64,000 nt of DNA from Beroe forskalii. Lineage: Eukaryota; Ctenophora; Nuda; Beroida; Beroidae. The stretch is taken from positions 62,001-126,000 of the forward strand of contig WFMF01000292.1 in assembly GCA_011033025.1 (NCBI GenBank), given 5' to 3'. Under the pieces are notes generated by a model, which did no database searches, was not told the origin of the DNA, and saw only the letters and a program-made list of their open reading frames with translations. A program made the position numbers and the translations under genes. Of this stretch, positions 27,064-38,424 are shown one piece after another (position 1 is the first letter of the stretch; each line of letters starts with the position of its first letter).

Positions 27064-30000
27064 GTACTGGTGGAGGTTGGGAGACGGGGTGGGAGGCCAA
27101 GGGGGGGGGGAGGGGTCACGTTAATCTTAATCCGGCACGAGGGGACGAGGGTTCTGAGCTTTCAGAAAAATCGGAGCTGAGGGCAAGGAGCTTCACAAAA
27201 GCACGAAATCTGGACGTGGTTTTGCGTTATGTTTTTTGTTTTAATAAAATATGGTGAAGCTATAATTATGCAAGGTTCGGAGTGTTATGAAACTGCACAA
27301 AAAAGGTTCCTCGCCTCTGTTCCTAGCCTGACCTAGGCTTATTAAACAGTGCTTATAGACTGGAAATCACAATTCCTCAGATCAGTTCACTGTTCAGTGC
27401 TTGAAATAAGATCAAATTAGAAAACAATGACCGGCAAATGATTTAAACCATTCCGTTGTGCACTGATAATATGAACTATAACGCGCCACTTAATCGCTTG
27501 ATCGGCGGAAGCACAAAATGGACGGTCTGAAAATCAGTGAAACAGATTAAAAGGAGGCGTGAAGAATAGATTACCACTTTACAAAGTCTTCAGCAATTTC
27601 TCACGCTTCATCCAAAAACAAAAAGAAATATAGTCATTTATCGGTACAAGCTATCAAGCAACGCGAACTGACGAAAAAGCTGATATATACATTGACAAAT
27701 GGAGTATATATAAAAAGTTTTAAAGGAAATTTCGCTTGAAAAGTTATACTTTAACATATAAGTTGTTTGGTCATACTGCATTCGAATACAGATGACCATC
27801 GACCACTAAAAATCTTTTAAGCAGTGTGAGAGAGATCGTTTTCGCGTGTTTGTACAAGAGATAACATTGATCGTAGTGAAAATTTTTGCTAGTTTGCCAG
27901 AAAAAATCATATTTTCTGTTGTTTTTATATTTCGTTTATTTTTTCCCCGAAGGCCTTTCATCTTTATGACGATCACTGTATGCTCACAGCCACTAAACGG
28001 ATTTTTGTAAGCAGTCTGAACAGCAGTCTGAAGAAAGCTGATGACTGTAAGCTCTTTATAGAGGACTTTATTGACACAGAACATTCGGAAAAACCAGGTC
28101 TGAAAAAAAGAGAAAATTTAGAATAATCACACCACTGTCAATAGTGAACACTAGAACGGATAGTTTAGATTTCATGAAAACTCAACTGCTTTCGAGTAGC
28201 TTCATATTTTCACACCGTATCTTGATTTCTAAAAGGAAACAACTCGAATTTTCTGTGTCGATAAAATCAGCTGTACTGCAGCTAAATACAATACATGCTT
28301 GTGGTGCATGTAGGAGCAATCCGTGGCACGAATTTTTATTTAAATCTCTTAACAGTCTAATGAGGAAACCCCGGAAATCAGCTTAGAAAAACAACAAGTT
28401 CCCAAATCAAAAACAAATGCCCAAACTTTTATAAATTACTGATTCACTGATACAAAGTTAACCACCCAACCATGCTTACCCTGTCTTCATTTCAGTGTAC
28501 AACAAGTTAAAGTCAGAAGATCCAGACAAGGTAGTTGACATAGAGAGTCAGGATGAAACCATCGGCTACGAGTTCACCACCACCCAGGTACGTTGACACT
28601 TGTCAGCAATTGAGCTAATTACACTTGACTCGGTTGACCCTCCTTTGACCTTCGGACTGACTAGAGATGGATCAGAAATATATCGAAAATCCAATAGCTT
28701 CTTTTCTTTAAAGCTGATTCCTCATACTTAAAATCCCAATTCTTCTATTCTCAACTTGTGACCTTGTGCCCAACAAGTTGCTCCATCGTTTTTCCTCGCA
28801 TCATCACGCCAAGAATGCAGTCTCTTGACATAACACCAATCCAGATCAGAGAGTTCAGAAAAGTGTTTAACGCATTCGACAAGGACGGCAACAACTCAAT
28901 AGGTACAGACGAGTTAGGACCCGTGCTATGTGCCCTCGGATACTCGCCCTCAGATACCGACATCCAAAAGGTATGGAGTAGGGATACTAGTAGCTTATTT
29001 AGTAGGTTTGAGGGATTTCAATATTTACTATCTATTATGGCCCGTGCTGATTAGACTGATGAGAGTAATCAGAGTTCAGGACTGATTCCCAACCATCGAA
29101 ATAACCATGCATTATTAAAATAGATCTTGACCTGCTATATCTCCGAATTCATTGAAACATCCCAGAAGGTGTTATCGCGTTTCGACTCGGATCTCTCCGG
29201 TGACTTATCGTTTGAGGAGTACTTAGCGTTAATGGCAGTCTGGGTGGAGGAAGACGAAACCCAGATCATAGAGGCCTTCAAGGTAAGATGGTATGGTAAA
29301 TTGAGCGATCCGTCGAGGCCAGTATCACGCCAGTATCGCGCCAGTATCAGGCCAGTACCACGCCAGTACCACGCCAGTATCGCGCCAGTATCAGGCCTAC
29401 CTCACGCCGTTATCGCGCCAGTAGCACGCCAATAGCGCGCCAGTATCACGCCAGTAGCGCGCCAGTAGCACGCCAGTAGCGCGACAGCTCGCACGCCAGT
29501 ATCGGTCGACTTATCGTTTAAGCCAGGACGCCAGTAGCACGCCAGTACTGGCGAGATACTGGCGTGCTGGCGCGCTACTGGCGGAAGGCGTGAAACCCAA
29601 ATCATACTGTACTGGCGCGATAACGGCGTGAGGTAGGCCTGATACTGGCGCGATACTGGCGTGATACTGGCGTGGTACTGGCCTGATACTGGCGCGATAC
29701 TGGCGTGATACCGGCCTCGACGGATCGCTCAATTTACCGATGGTATTTAACACAGGCGAGTTCGAGAAGTGAGAATCATTCTGGAATGTTTTCTGGAGCT
29801 GTCACATATTACATCATCCTTTTTCGGCCATTTTAACCCCTCCCCTCTCTTCTGTCATCATCGGCAGACCCCTCCCTTTACCAGCATTATTCATTGACCA
29901 ACAAATGTTTTATTTGGTGAAGAAAATTTTCGGATTCAATGCTTTTATTTAGCATCAGCCATTTTGAAACCCCCTCCTCTCTTCGGCTGATGACGCAATA

Positions 30001-30790
30001 TATGATATTCTGATGACTCCCTTACACTGTTAAAAAAGTATCACGTACGTACAAATGGCGGTCGTGTGGAAATTTCAGAAGGCGTTTTCAGAACTTGTGA
30101 CACCAACGCAATAGAAATCAATATCTTTCCTGACAACACATTCTATTATGGATTGAGAAAGTTTGGTTGCGGCGTTTATAGAATTTTTTGCATCAACACT
30201 TGTCACATGATTAACAACAAGAAAAAGCTAACATGTCAAACAAAAGATGCTTCTGAATAAAAGTGTAAAATATTTTCAGGTATTCGACAAGAGCGGCGAT
30301 GGTTTCGTGACAATAGGTGAACTTAAGAAGGCTCTGTGTAGGTCAGTAATAGTCTAGAAGCCAACTACTTAGTGAGGGAAGTTGAAAACGTTGAAATTTG
30401 AATGATACGAAATATTTTGATATCAGAAGGTAAAACAAGACACGATTTTCCGACTTCTCACTAGTTTTTTCATTCTCCCAAGGTGATATTCTCACTATAC
30501 GGTGACAGTTCGAACTGTAGCTTTGTGGGCGCGGCGTAAAGACATACAAATAACATGTCTGTACGCCGCGCAAACTTACGCCGCGCACACAAAACTTCAG
30601 TTCGAACTGTCACTGATAGCGCCTCCCTACCCTCAGATTCGGGGAACAGTTCACCGAGGCGGAAGCCGACGAGTTCTTCAACCTGATAGACGTTGACAAG
30701 GACGGCATAATAAACTACGAGGAATTCGTGAAATACATGCTATCAGAGATAAACCGGGGGCCCCCGCCAAAGGTGGTGAAAGCAACTTGA
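26745..30790 (+). CDS. Calmodulin-type protein with four EF-hands and long disordered N-terminus
   Basis: Six exons (26745-27063, 28496-28587, 28821-28970, 29169-29282, 30280-30341, 30637-30790) join in phase to 891 bases, 296 residues. Residues 1-106 are low-complexity (Ser, Thr, Arg, acidic), a short linker follows, and the C-terminal ~160 residues carry four EF-hands. The loops [36 protein letters not shown] and [12 protein letters not shown] all have acidic or polar residues at the Ca2+-ligand positions and Glu at position 12. Loop spacing (36, 35, 36) is close to calmodulin (36, 37, 36). It should bind Ca2+ and act as a sensor; the target is unknown. The tail [10 protein letters not shown] differs from calmodulin. 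Exons at 1717 and 12707 may supply another N-terminus. No signal peptide or membrane segment. Confidence 0.8.
28496..28587 (+). CDS. Exon D: linker of EF-hand protein
   Basis: TTTCAG|TG ... ACCCAG|GTACGT, 92 bases. Encodes [20 protein letters not shown] then [10 protein letters not shown], a charged linker before the first EF-hand. Both splice sites are near consensus and the phases fit both neighbours. Confidence 0.75.
28821..28970 (+). CDS. Exon E: EF-hand 1
   Basis: ATGCAG|TCT ... CAAAAG|GTATGG, exactly 50 codons, phase 0 at both ends. Carries the E-helix [16 protein letters not shown], like calmodulin's first helix, then loop [12 protein letters not shown] and F-helix [10 protein letters not shown], which parallels calmodulin's LGTVMRSLGQ. 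Confidence 0.88.
29169..29282 (+). CDS. Exon F: EF-hand 2
   Basis: Acceptor CCCAGAAG|GTG gives 38 codons and a loop-to-loop distance of exactly 36, as in calmodulin. Another AG at 29122-29123 would add 15 residues ([15 protein letters not shown]) and break that spacing, so the downstream site is preferred. Loop [12 protein letters not shown]. Ends TTCAAG|GTAAGA. The foldback element begins 12 bases after this junction. Confidence 0.8.
29287..29746. mobile_element. Foldback element with 129-bp inverted repeats and 8-bp flanking repeats
   Basis: GATGGTAT occurs at 29287-29294 and 29739-29746, flanking a 444-bp body (29295-29738). The ends start GGTAAATTGAGCGATCCGTC and its inverse. The inverted repeats 29295-29423 and 29610-29738 are both 129 bp with about two mismatches by eye and are built from ~10-bp units of the type CGCCAGTATC. 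An 8-bp target duplication and subrepeat-rich long TIRs recall foldback elements such as sea-urchin TU or hAT-type MITEs. The interior (29424-29609) holds more subrepeats and two fragments resembling exon F. No transposase frame. Confidence 0.8.
30280..30341 (+). CDS. Exon G: EF-hand 3
   Basis: TTTTCAG|GTA ... TGTAG|GTCAGT, 62 bases, phase 0 to phase 2. Encodes [20 protein letters not shown]. The loop [12 protein letters not shown] is canonical. Confidence 0.85.
30500..30615. mobile_element. ~115-bp MITE-like hairpin in the last intron
   Basis: The ends read GGTGACAGTTCGAACTG and, inverted, AGTGACAGTTCGAACTG. Complementarity continues through TTTGTG and GCGCGGCGTAA for about 38 bases. A TA lies at the left edge and ATA one base from the right edge, so a TA duplication is possible but not clean. 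It ends about 20 bases before the acceptor of exon H. Confidence 0.6.
30637..30790 (+). CDS. Exon H: EF-hand 4 and C-terminus
   Basis: CCCTCAG|ATTCGG to TGA at 30790. Encodes [20 protein letters not shown], then [20 protein letters not shown] and [10 protein letters not shown]. It parallels calmodulin's last EF-hand (LTDEEVDEMIREADIDGDG). An AATAAA lies 88 bases downstream. Confidence 0.88.
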
Positions 30791-30877
30791 GCACCCTCAG
30801 GTCATACACATATATACATAGTTCACTGCTCGTGCTGGAGAAGCAACATAATATGCTCGTGGTGGTGATCTTAACGA

Positions 30878-30883
30878 AATAAA
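30878..30883 (+). terminator. Poly(A) signal of EF-hand gene
   Basis: AATAAA 88 bases after the stop. A second AATAAA is at 31207-31212. Confidence 0.5.
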
Positions 30884-31003
30884 TAGAGATCTCAGCGGTG
30901 GTGGTGGTGGTGGAGGTTTTCATACCGTTGTCAGTCAGGGTGTACGTACTACCCTCACGTTGTTGTTCGTTTGTGTGTTGTCAAGGGCTACCCGGAGGAG
31001 CGT

Positions 31004-31061
31004 GATATACGTTGCTATGGACATGTGACGCGTTGCCATGGATACACGTTGCCATGGATAC
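31004..31061 (+). repeat. 17-bp tandem units with GTTGCCATGG
   Basis: Three units of the type CACGTTGCCATGGATA in the 3' flank of the EF-hand gene. GTTGCCATGG is close to the RFX X-box half-site pair but lacks the AAC end. Confidence 0.6.
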
Positions 31062-32689
31062 ACAGAACACTCAGCAAATCGAAACCTGTACGTATGATAT
31101 ACGTGTTTCTGGCGGATCAAAGAAAGATCGGTATTCTCAGTTATGTGTGTATTTGTATGCGTGTTGGTTTGGGAGAACTTATCAACATGTGTTTGACGCA
31201 ATACGAAATAAAGATGAAATGAATATGATACAGAATAGGAGCAGCTTTCGGGAGGAAGAATTCAATGAATCCTTGAAAAGTTCAGAAATCCATTTCTGGG
31301 TCAATTGGTCGTGCCAAATATATTATCTCTATGGATTGTGGATCCTAACGTTCACAGATATATCGAAATCATTGATTATTTGAGGTTGTTAATTGTACTT
31401 TGGAGGGCGTGCCAATAAAAACAGGTGCTCATGACGTAATACCCTCAACTAGGTGGTGTCATTTTAACTGAGTTGAAATTATAGACAGTTATAGACACGA
31501 TGTTAATTGCTTCTTAGGTCAAATTATTAAATATACGCGGGTTCTATTGATTGTACTGAAACAATTCCATGTGGTTTTGTTTTCTCTCGGGCGCTCAGAA
31601 ATCAAATATATTTGGTCAATACTCAATTGTCTTATTGCATAGTTGCATATTTCCTTTGTGGTAGAGGACACGGTTGATTGGGTCTCAAGTGCCAATATTC
31701 TACAATTATCACGAGTACAGTTTGTCTTGGCTGAAAACCAATGTTCATTCCGTAATAGTTAGGCGTTCTTCTAATCTTACTTCCGATTCAAAAAGTCGAC
31801 GATGCAAGTAAATACGGAATTAAATGATCCTTTGACAATCTGCTGCATTTATCACCCGCAGGTTCCTTCGTTAATTAGCTTGAAAAATAGTCTTGCGATA
31901 AGGCGATTAATTAGCCGATTGGCTGCGAATATCAAAGGTGGATATTATTGTAATATTTTTATAACGTGTATTTGCCGCACAGAAGGGTTTACTGTTTTTA
32001 AGTATATTTTACTTAAGAAATAGAATTATTTTGTTTTTATTTGGACTCCCAAGTCAGGCAATATTTAAAGGCGGGGGAAGGAGGGAAATGTCGGACACGG
32101 GAGGGTAACGTGAGCATCAAATCGTTAGCCGTACTGTATCTTTGGATCAGTTGTTCATCAAATCAGAAGTTTCTTGCTATCGGGCATCGAGTCATCATCA
32201 CTAAGATGAAAGTATTGGCCGATTGGCGGGGGGGGGAGAGGGCGAAATTTACATCATTTGTATGAAAAGTACTGATTCTAATTAAGTGAAACGGGGGGGG
32301 GGTGTAGAAAATGCAATCGATCTGAAGATCTAACGAAAAATGCCACGACTATTAAAGATGAAATGGAGATGAAACAAAATGGCGATTCCCCATTATGTCT
32401 TGATGGCAGCTGTGTGTAGAGGGATGCGATAGAATCATCCCTTTGACATATTCAGTGACCCTTTCACTTTACCGCACCCTTTGCCCCCCCCCCCACTTGA
32501 GCATGAGCACTTGCCTCATTATGCCCATATACCCTCTTAACATGCAACAGTGATGCACTGATGCTGGTTACAAATTACATGGGCAGCTGAGATCTGTTAA
32601 CTTACCATTGTGTGTGTGTTTGAGTTAGGCAGGGAACATTCTCGATTCACTGCAGTGTATGATATGATGTTTTTCTGTAAATTCGCCCA

Positions 32690-32812
32690 CGTTCGAGTCA
32701 GTTGCCCACCCATGAGTCAGTTGCCTAGTTCGGGTCAGTCGCCTACGTTCGAGTCAGTTGCCAACCCTCGAGTCAGATGCCTAGTGCGCTCGATTCAGTT
32801 GCCTCCGTCTCA
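32690..32812 (+). repeat. ~20-bp minisatellite (GAGTCAGTTGCC)
   Basis: About six units with the core CGAGTCAGTTGCCTACG; one contains the AP-1-like TGAGTCA. The open frame through it is a by-product. Confidence 0.65.
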
Positions 32813-34920
32813 AACTTTAAGTTTAAAATTGGCGAATGATTCGAGGGCAGAGCTAGCGTTTACCTCAGATTCGGGGCATGAGAAATATAATTTCAGTAGA
32901 ATTGCAGCTTTGTATTGACAACTAAACCTAGTGATTATAGTTACATCATAAGTTGGCTTAGATTCAATTCTGCGTCATAAATCGAGAAATTGGTCATTCA
33001 ATATTAGGTCATCTCTTTGTCGATTGTTATTCAGCATTCACCGCCGCTAAATTGGGTGAGCCTATTGTAAGACAGTACCCTAAAATTAGGCTGCATCATT
33101 GATTATACGAGGTGTGGCATTGTGTTGATGTAAATCGGCAGCAGGGTAACCACTTAAAAATAGCTTTGGAAGTTTAATTCAGCAAGCTTACTTAGGGTGA
33201 GAGCATTAACTAAGCTCGACTTAATTAATACGAAAACGTCATCTCGCATGTTCTCAGTTCTCACTTTTGCGTTTGCTGGTAAAGTGTACAATTAGTTAAA
33301 CAGTGACTGTGTTCGCGTATAATTGAGTAATTGGCATTCATACCGGTTCATGGCGTGTCTTGCTACAACTAAATGGAGAAAAGTATCATTGAGCATGGCC
33401 TGGCTTCATTCGAAGAAAATTGCGTTTTATTCATTTGTTTCCCAGTAAGTCCAGTCTGTGTTACAGAGCCTACACAATCGTTAATCATGACTTGAACAGT
33501 ATTAATGGTGGAGGAGTAGCATCAAGTCAACATGCACAGTTTGATCAATAAACTCTGTCACAGTGCCATTCCGTATAGACATTAGACGGCTTTTAAAGCA
33601 ATATTAACTTTCTGTATACTTGCAACATATCCGATTAAATCTTCCGTTCAAATTGTATCTCGTGGCTGGTTGTGACCAACTCCCATACACCTTATACTGC
33701 CCCCTGAATTCAAACAAAGCGTCTAAGTGGTGTCTGGGGCCATTGGAGGAATTGAAAGCTGCTGCTGCTGTTAGCCTATAGGTACGCTCGTTCAATTATG
33801 CAATTCTAGTAATGGGATACCTACAGTTTCTAAAAGCAACATTTTTTATTTGTCGAAGTGTTCTATATTTTTTGAAAATATATTACATTGCATATCCAGT
33901 ATATTCAATTAACTAACATTTTAAGTTGGTTCGACAGTTCGACCTACGTAACACAAGCTGTGCTATTTAAATGAACATTTCTCAGAAGGTGAGCCGTTCA
34001 ATTGTTACTTTAGTGAATTTCCTATTTCCTAAAGTTGGAAAGTTGCAATGGTTTGAATAGAGCCGCATATATTACTGCCTAACACAGCGCAGTTAAACGT
34101 CATCAACTTACCACTTCCAGCTTAGACAACAACGTCATCTGAATCATCTCGTCAAAGGGAGTTATTCATTTCGTAAAGTTCCTAATACGTCGACTAACTC
34201 ATTAATGGGTATGTCTGTTTCGGCTTCATCGGTAGATTGATGATAGGTTGTGAAGTAATGGACTCCATTAGCAAGGTTTAAAACATTCCGATATTGCTGG
34301 CGGCGAACCTTCTATTTACATTGAACAAATAATATCGGTTTAAATTTTAATGCATGCTGTTATAGGTCAAACAACCAACTTAAAATACTATCAAGCAAAT
34401 ATTTTAATCGGGTAATTGTTGAATGTTGATTGGTTTACTTGAAACCACGTTGCGAAATATCAGGATTTTCACATATTTTCCATTAAAAGCAATTCCTGCG
34501 AGCTTAAACCCCAGAATTGGCTGAGTTAGCTGACTGACTGATCGACGATCGTCTCAATTCCAGACAAATAAATCATCAGTTTATCGATACATATTTCCTG
34601 GCTGAAAAGTTGGTAGCATTCTTGATTGATATCAAAATGTTAAACGTTAAATCATTGTTATATTGTTTAATTTAACTCAAATTAAGCTAAATCTCTCTAT
34701 TCGTAATTGAGATCCATAAATCTTCGCTCGATTATTCAACAGATATTATTTATCCAAATAAATAAACACGAACTCATTACCAAAACTTATAGATGCGCCA
34801 GACGTGCCTTTAAATTATCAACACCTCAAGTACGCTTGTACAATGTATATAGCTATTTGCTTTGTCATTGTATATGAGCAATTAAAAACCCTATCTTATA
34901 AATCAGATGCCGTCTACGGT

Positions 34921-35069
34921 CTTTACTGACGTTGCCATTGTAACGTTGTCAAAGTAATTTACTGACGTTACCATAGTGACGTTGTCATAGTAACGTTGCC
35001 ATAGTGACGTTGCCATTGTGACGTTGCTGAAGTGATTTACTGACGTTTCCATAGTGACGTTGCTATAGT
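34921..35069 (+). repeat. ~15-bp minisatellite (TGACGTTGCCATAG)
   Basis: About nine units alternating TGACGTTGCCATAG and TAACGTTGTCATAG, partly in a higher-order unit with TAATTTAC. Confidence 0.7.
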
Positions 35070-35537
35070 ATGACACCAATTTTCATGGCATAATAAGACT
35101 GCGGTGCCCTTGCAGCTCAGCAACTTTCACTTTTGGAAATTCTATTTTCTAAGTCTAATTACTGAGCGGTAGGGAGTTGAACAGCACGTCAAAACCAATG
35201 CTTGAAACGGTCCACCTGTGATATCAGTACGTCTTATATTATTTGCCATATGTACGTTAGACGCACAATGGAGCTCGAATAGCCCATATAGTATATGCTC
35301 TCGTATGAATATATGTATCTCCAATGAGAGCTTGGAATGACGCGATCCAAAGAAAGTGTTTCAGAGGCTGCGAGAGCGGTGTATGGAAACCTCCCGGCGT
35401 GTGATGTCCTAAATCTCTATTTATAGGGCTAACGTTTCCATCAGCTTATTCTGTTGAACTGCAAGTTGTTACTAGTTTCTAAGCGATGAAGCCTTATTTG
35501 TTAAGGGGGGTTCAATCCTCATATTTTGGAAAACGCT

Positions 35538-35584
35538 AATTTGAGATAAGAGTTGGCCAGGATGGCCAACTCTTATCTCAAATT
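35538..35584. repeat. Perfect 21-bp-arm hairpin
   Basis: Arms 35538-35558 and 35564-35584 are exact inverse complements (TTGAGATAAGAGTTGGCC against GGCCAACTCTTATCTCAA at the core) around a 5-base loop AGGAT. No mismatch is unusual for an old element. It could be a young hairpin insertion, a small hairpin RNA or a cruciform site. Confidence 0.8.
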
Positions 35585-38300
35585 TTTGTCGCAACTTTTG
35601 CTTCAAGGCCTCACGATGGCCTTAAGACCACCCTCAATTAATGTTGGTACATGCTGTCCAAATCATATCTCAAATTCGTGTTTTACAAAACATGACAAGT
35701 GAACCTTCCACCGCCCAAACCCCCCCAGGAAGAATTAACGATAGCGTCATTTTATTCCGAGGGCATTTTCTAGTTAACCCAGTTGCTGACAACTGGCAAG
35801 TGACAAAGCTGCAGGATTAAATAGTTCCTTGAATTAACTTATAAGGGCCCCATCCACCTATGAACTGTGAAGTGCAAGTGTCCTACCTTTATTAGAGCAC
35901 ATAATGGCCCCTGCGCGAGTATTATCTTATTACGAGGTGACCATCCATAATTACAAATTATCTGGAGATATCAGTCTGAGCATGTGGTAGGTAACTTAGT
36001 AATTAAATCCTATGAAGTGAGTGCATGTGTTTAGTGTACTACAAACTTACAAAGGTTTCAGGGTGTGCATATCTTCTCTTTTCAGGGAAAATATATCGAC
36101 TGGCTACAGTGTAAATTGTCAAACTTCCTTTGTTATATTCGTTTGGAGGTATCTAATCTCATTTTCGACTCGCCATAATGACTTCACTGTTCTTGTTACA
36201 CTTGGTACAGTTTGGTTAAGGTTTGTTCAATGTTTGAGTTGAGTCCGGTGTTCTTATAAGCTTATAGGATGGGTCATGGTTCCCTTCATCATGCCATGAG
36301 ATACTCAGATAGGTCCTGTCACCTTAGACCAGAAACCTCCTAGTACTATTTGTCCATATATCAGTAACAAATGGCAGATCTGGATGGACCTGGCAACTGT
36401 TGCAACTTTTGACCGTCATTGTTTAAAATAGGCATAAATCGCAATTCAAAACCAAATCGTTGACTTCCTACATCCTAGAGGAACTGCATATTATGCACAG
36501 GAAATGCAGATTCCTTTCCACTAACAAAGTTGATAGTGACTCATTCCAAAATAATGCAGATTACTTTTCGAATTTCCGCTAACATATGACCTATTCGTTA
36601 GGGACTCATGGTATGAAAGTATGAAGACATTGTTCCTGGAAAGGAATATGGTCGCAGTGATTCATGGCATTACGAATGGCATCAAGTCCCTTACATGGGA
36701 TCCGCCTATCATAAATTCGCTATTTTCTGTTTCAGATTAAAATACGTCACTTTCTTGTTACGATTTGGACCTGCAAGCTTCATCCTTCGTTACTCCCTGA
36801 AATTTAGACGCACCTATACCTTTTTGTAACTGAAACTTGAGTATCTAGATCAAAAACATAAAAAATCAGTTTATTAGGAAATCATTGTCAGTTTACGTAG
36901 TTTTAACCATAGCTCATTGTTCTATTATCGTCATAAGTTTTGAGTATTTTGATCAAAAACATGAAATATTCTGTTTACGTAGTTTTGACTATAGCTCATT
37001 ATCCGTCATAATTCTCGAATATTATTATGTCAATTTCCTATGCGCATAGGGTGTGACTAAGAACTGGTGCATAAAAAAGTACAAAAGACCTGCAGGCTGC
37101 AGATAATTACTTGTATAAAGACGTGTGCAGAACTTCACTTTTCAGCATTTCACACCCGTTTTTCGTCGTTTTTGCTTTTCTCTGTCACTCAACATAATTG
37201 ACAGTTTACATCGTTTTGCCTGTACTTACTAAACCCTTTGAGTCCGTCTATATGAGCTTATAAGAACCCTTAACTATGTTTAAGATAGAAAGGCAAAGAG
37301 AGGAGTTTGCAGCCAGGGCTAACCAGGGTGGCAACTATTCAACTAGAGAGTAGGGGTCTTTGGTATACTTTCATATGACTGAACGTAGCCTTGTCCGCAA
37401 CGGGTTGTTGGTCGGTAACAGGTCAGCATCTGGTATTCTGGTAACTTGCCGGTCAGTGGACACCCATAGTATTTCAACGGACAGTCGGTTACCTTCATCT
37501 GGCCTTGGGCGTTAATCCACCGGTTGCTGACCGATAACTATCCGTCGACTTTTTGCCACAATGCCACATTGGCGGGATTCAATAAAAGAGAAATTGATGG
37601 TTATCTTACAGCTAAACCTAACCATTGACTGTCAAGACGTCATTGGGCGGTTTGACGATGAATAATTGTTGTTGGTGTCTAATCAGAAGATCTGTCCGCC
37701 CAGGTAGCATATTTCATACTCTGTGGAGCAGGTTGTCCTGACTCGATGACAAAGGACAGGAATTATTTGACTGTAATTACCATCTTCACTCTGATGTAGA
37801 GAAACCGCATACCCATTCACTCTTTGACAGTCGCCGAGACTTAGAACTTGAGCAACAAACTCCTTTGTTTTTTCAAGGGCAATTTTGGCCAGCCTCGATA
37901 TTTGTCCCAAATTGACGGTGCAACCACATAACTAACATATATATTCAGATGAGTCATTTTGACCATTGTTTTGTACAACTGATAGTAAAGTAACTAATAA
38001 TTTTGCCATTCTATAGTTATACATCAGTACATTGCAATTGGACTATATACATTTATGAAGTTGTGAACTTTTCACTGAAAATTGCCAGCCATCTAATGTT
38101 GTCGTAGTTGTTAAACTAGAAACATCAATTAGGAATTGTCTTTGACTCATGAAGTTAAAAAGTGAGTGCCTTATGTATCATTTAGAAGCTCTTTTTTTCA
38201 TTGTTCTAGCTCTTTTCTTCATTGATCTATAATGTTTTCGAACCTAACAACTGATTTTTTCGCCTTTACTCTTAAAACCATTGTTAAAACGGGCATTAAA

Positions 38301-38424
38301 ACTAAATGCGGATAAAACTAAATGCAGATAAAACTAAATGCGGATAAAACTAAATGCAGATAAAACTAAATGCAGATAAAACTAAATGCAGATAAAACTA
38401 AATGCGGATAAAACTAAATGCATT
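38301..38424 (+). repeat. 16-bp tandem array at the LINE 5' edge
   Basis: Eight units of AAAACTAAATGCRGAT at exact 16-base spacing (38301, 38317, ... 38413). Sixteen is not a multiple of three, so only the last units are in the LINE frame. There they encode KLNADKTK, the conserved segment after the reverse transcriptase palm. Confidence 0.85.

Larger units (their letters stand above)
30791..38295. other. Intergenic, no host gene recognised
   Basis: After the presumed 3' UTR the stretch holds only repeats: 31004-31061 (CGTTGCCATGGATACA units), 32690-32812, 34921-35069, and a perfect hairpin at 35538-35584. Open frames up to 123 codons (31012-31383) show no domain and have AT-rich third positions like their surroundings. 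Confidence 0.5.

Noticed and set aside
29124..29168. Longer version of EF-hand exon F starting at 29124
   Set aside because: Would insert 15 residues between EF-hands 1 and 2; the acceptor at 29168 restores exact calmodulin spacing. Kept only as a possible isoform.
29283..29753. Open frames with [20 protein letters not shown] repeats on both strands
   Set aside because: They are shadows of the CGCCAGTATC subrepeats in the foldback element; the same peptide appears from both arms.
31012..31383. 123-codon frame downstream of the EF-hand gene
   Set aside because: Begins in the GTTGCCATGG tandem units and lies in the presumed 3' UTR; no domain.
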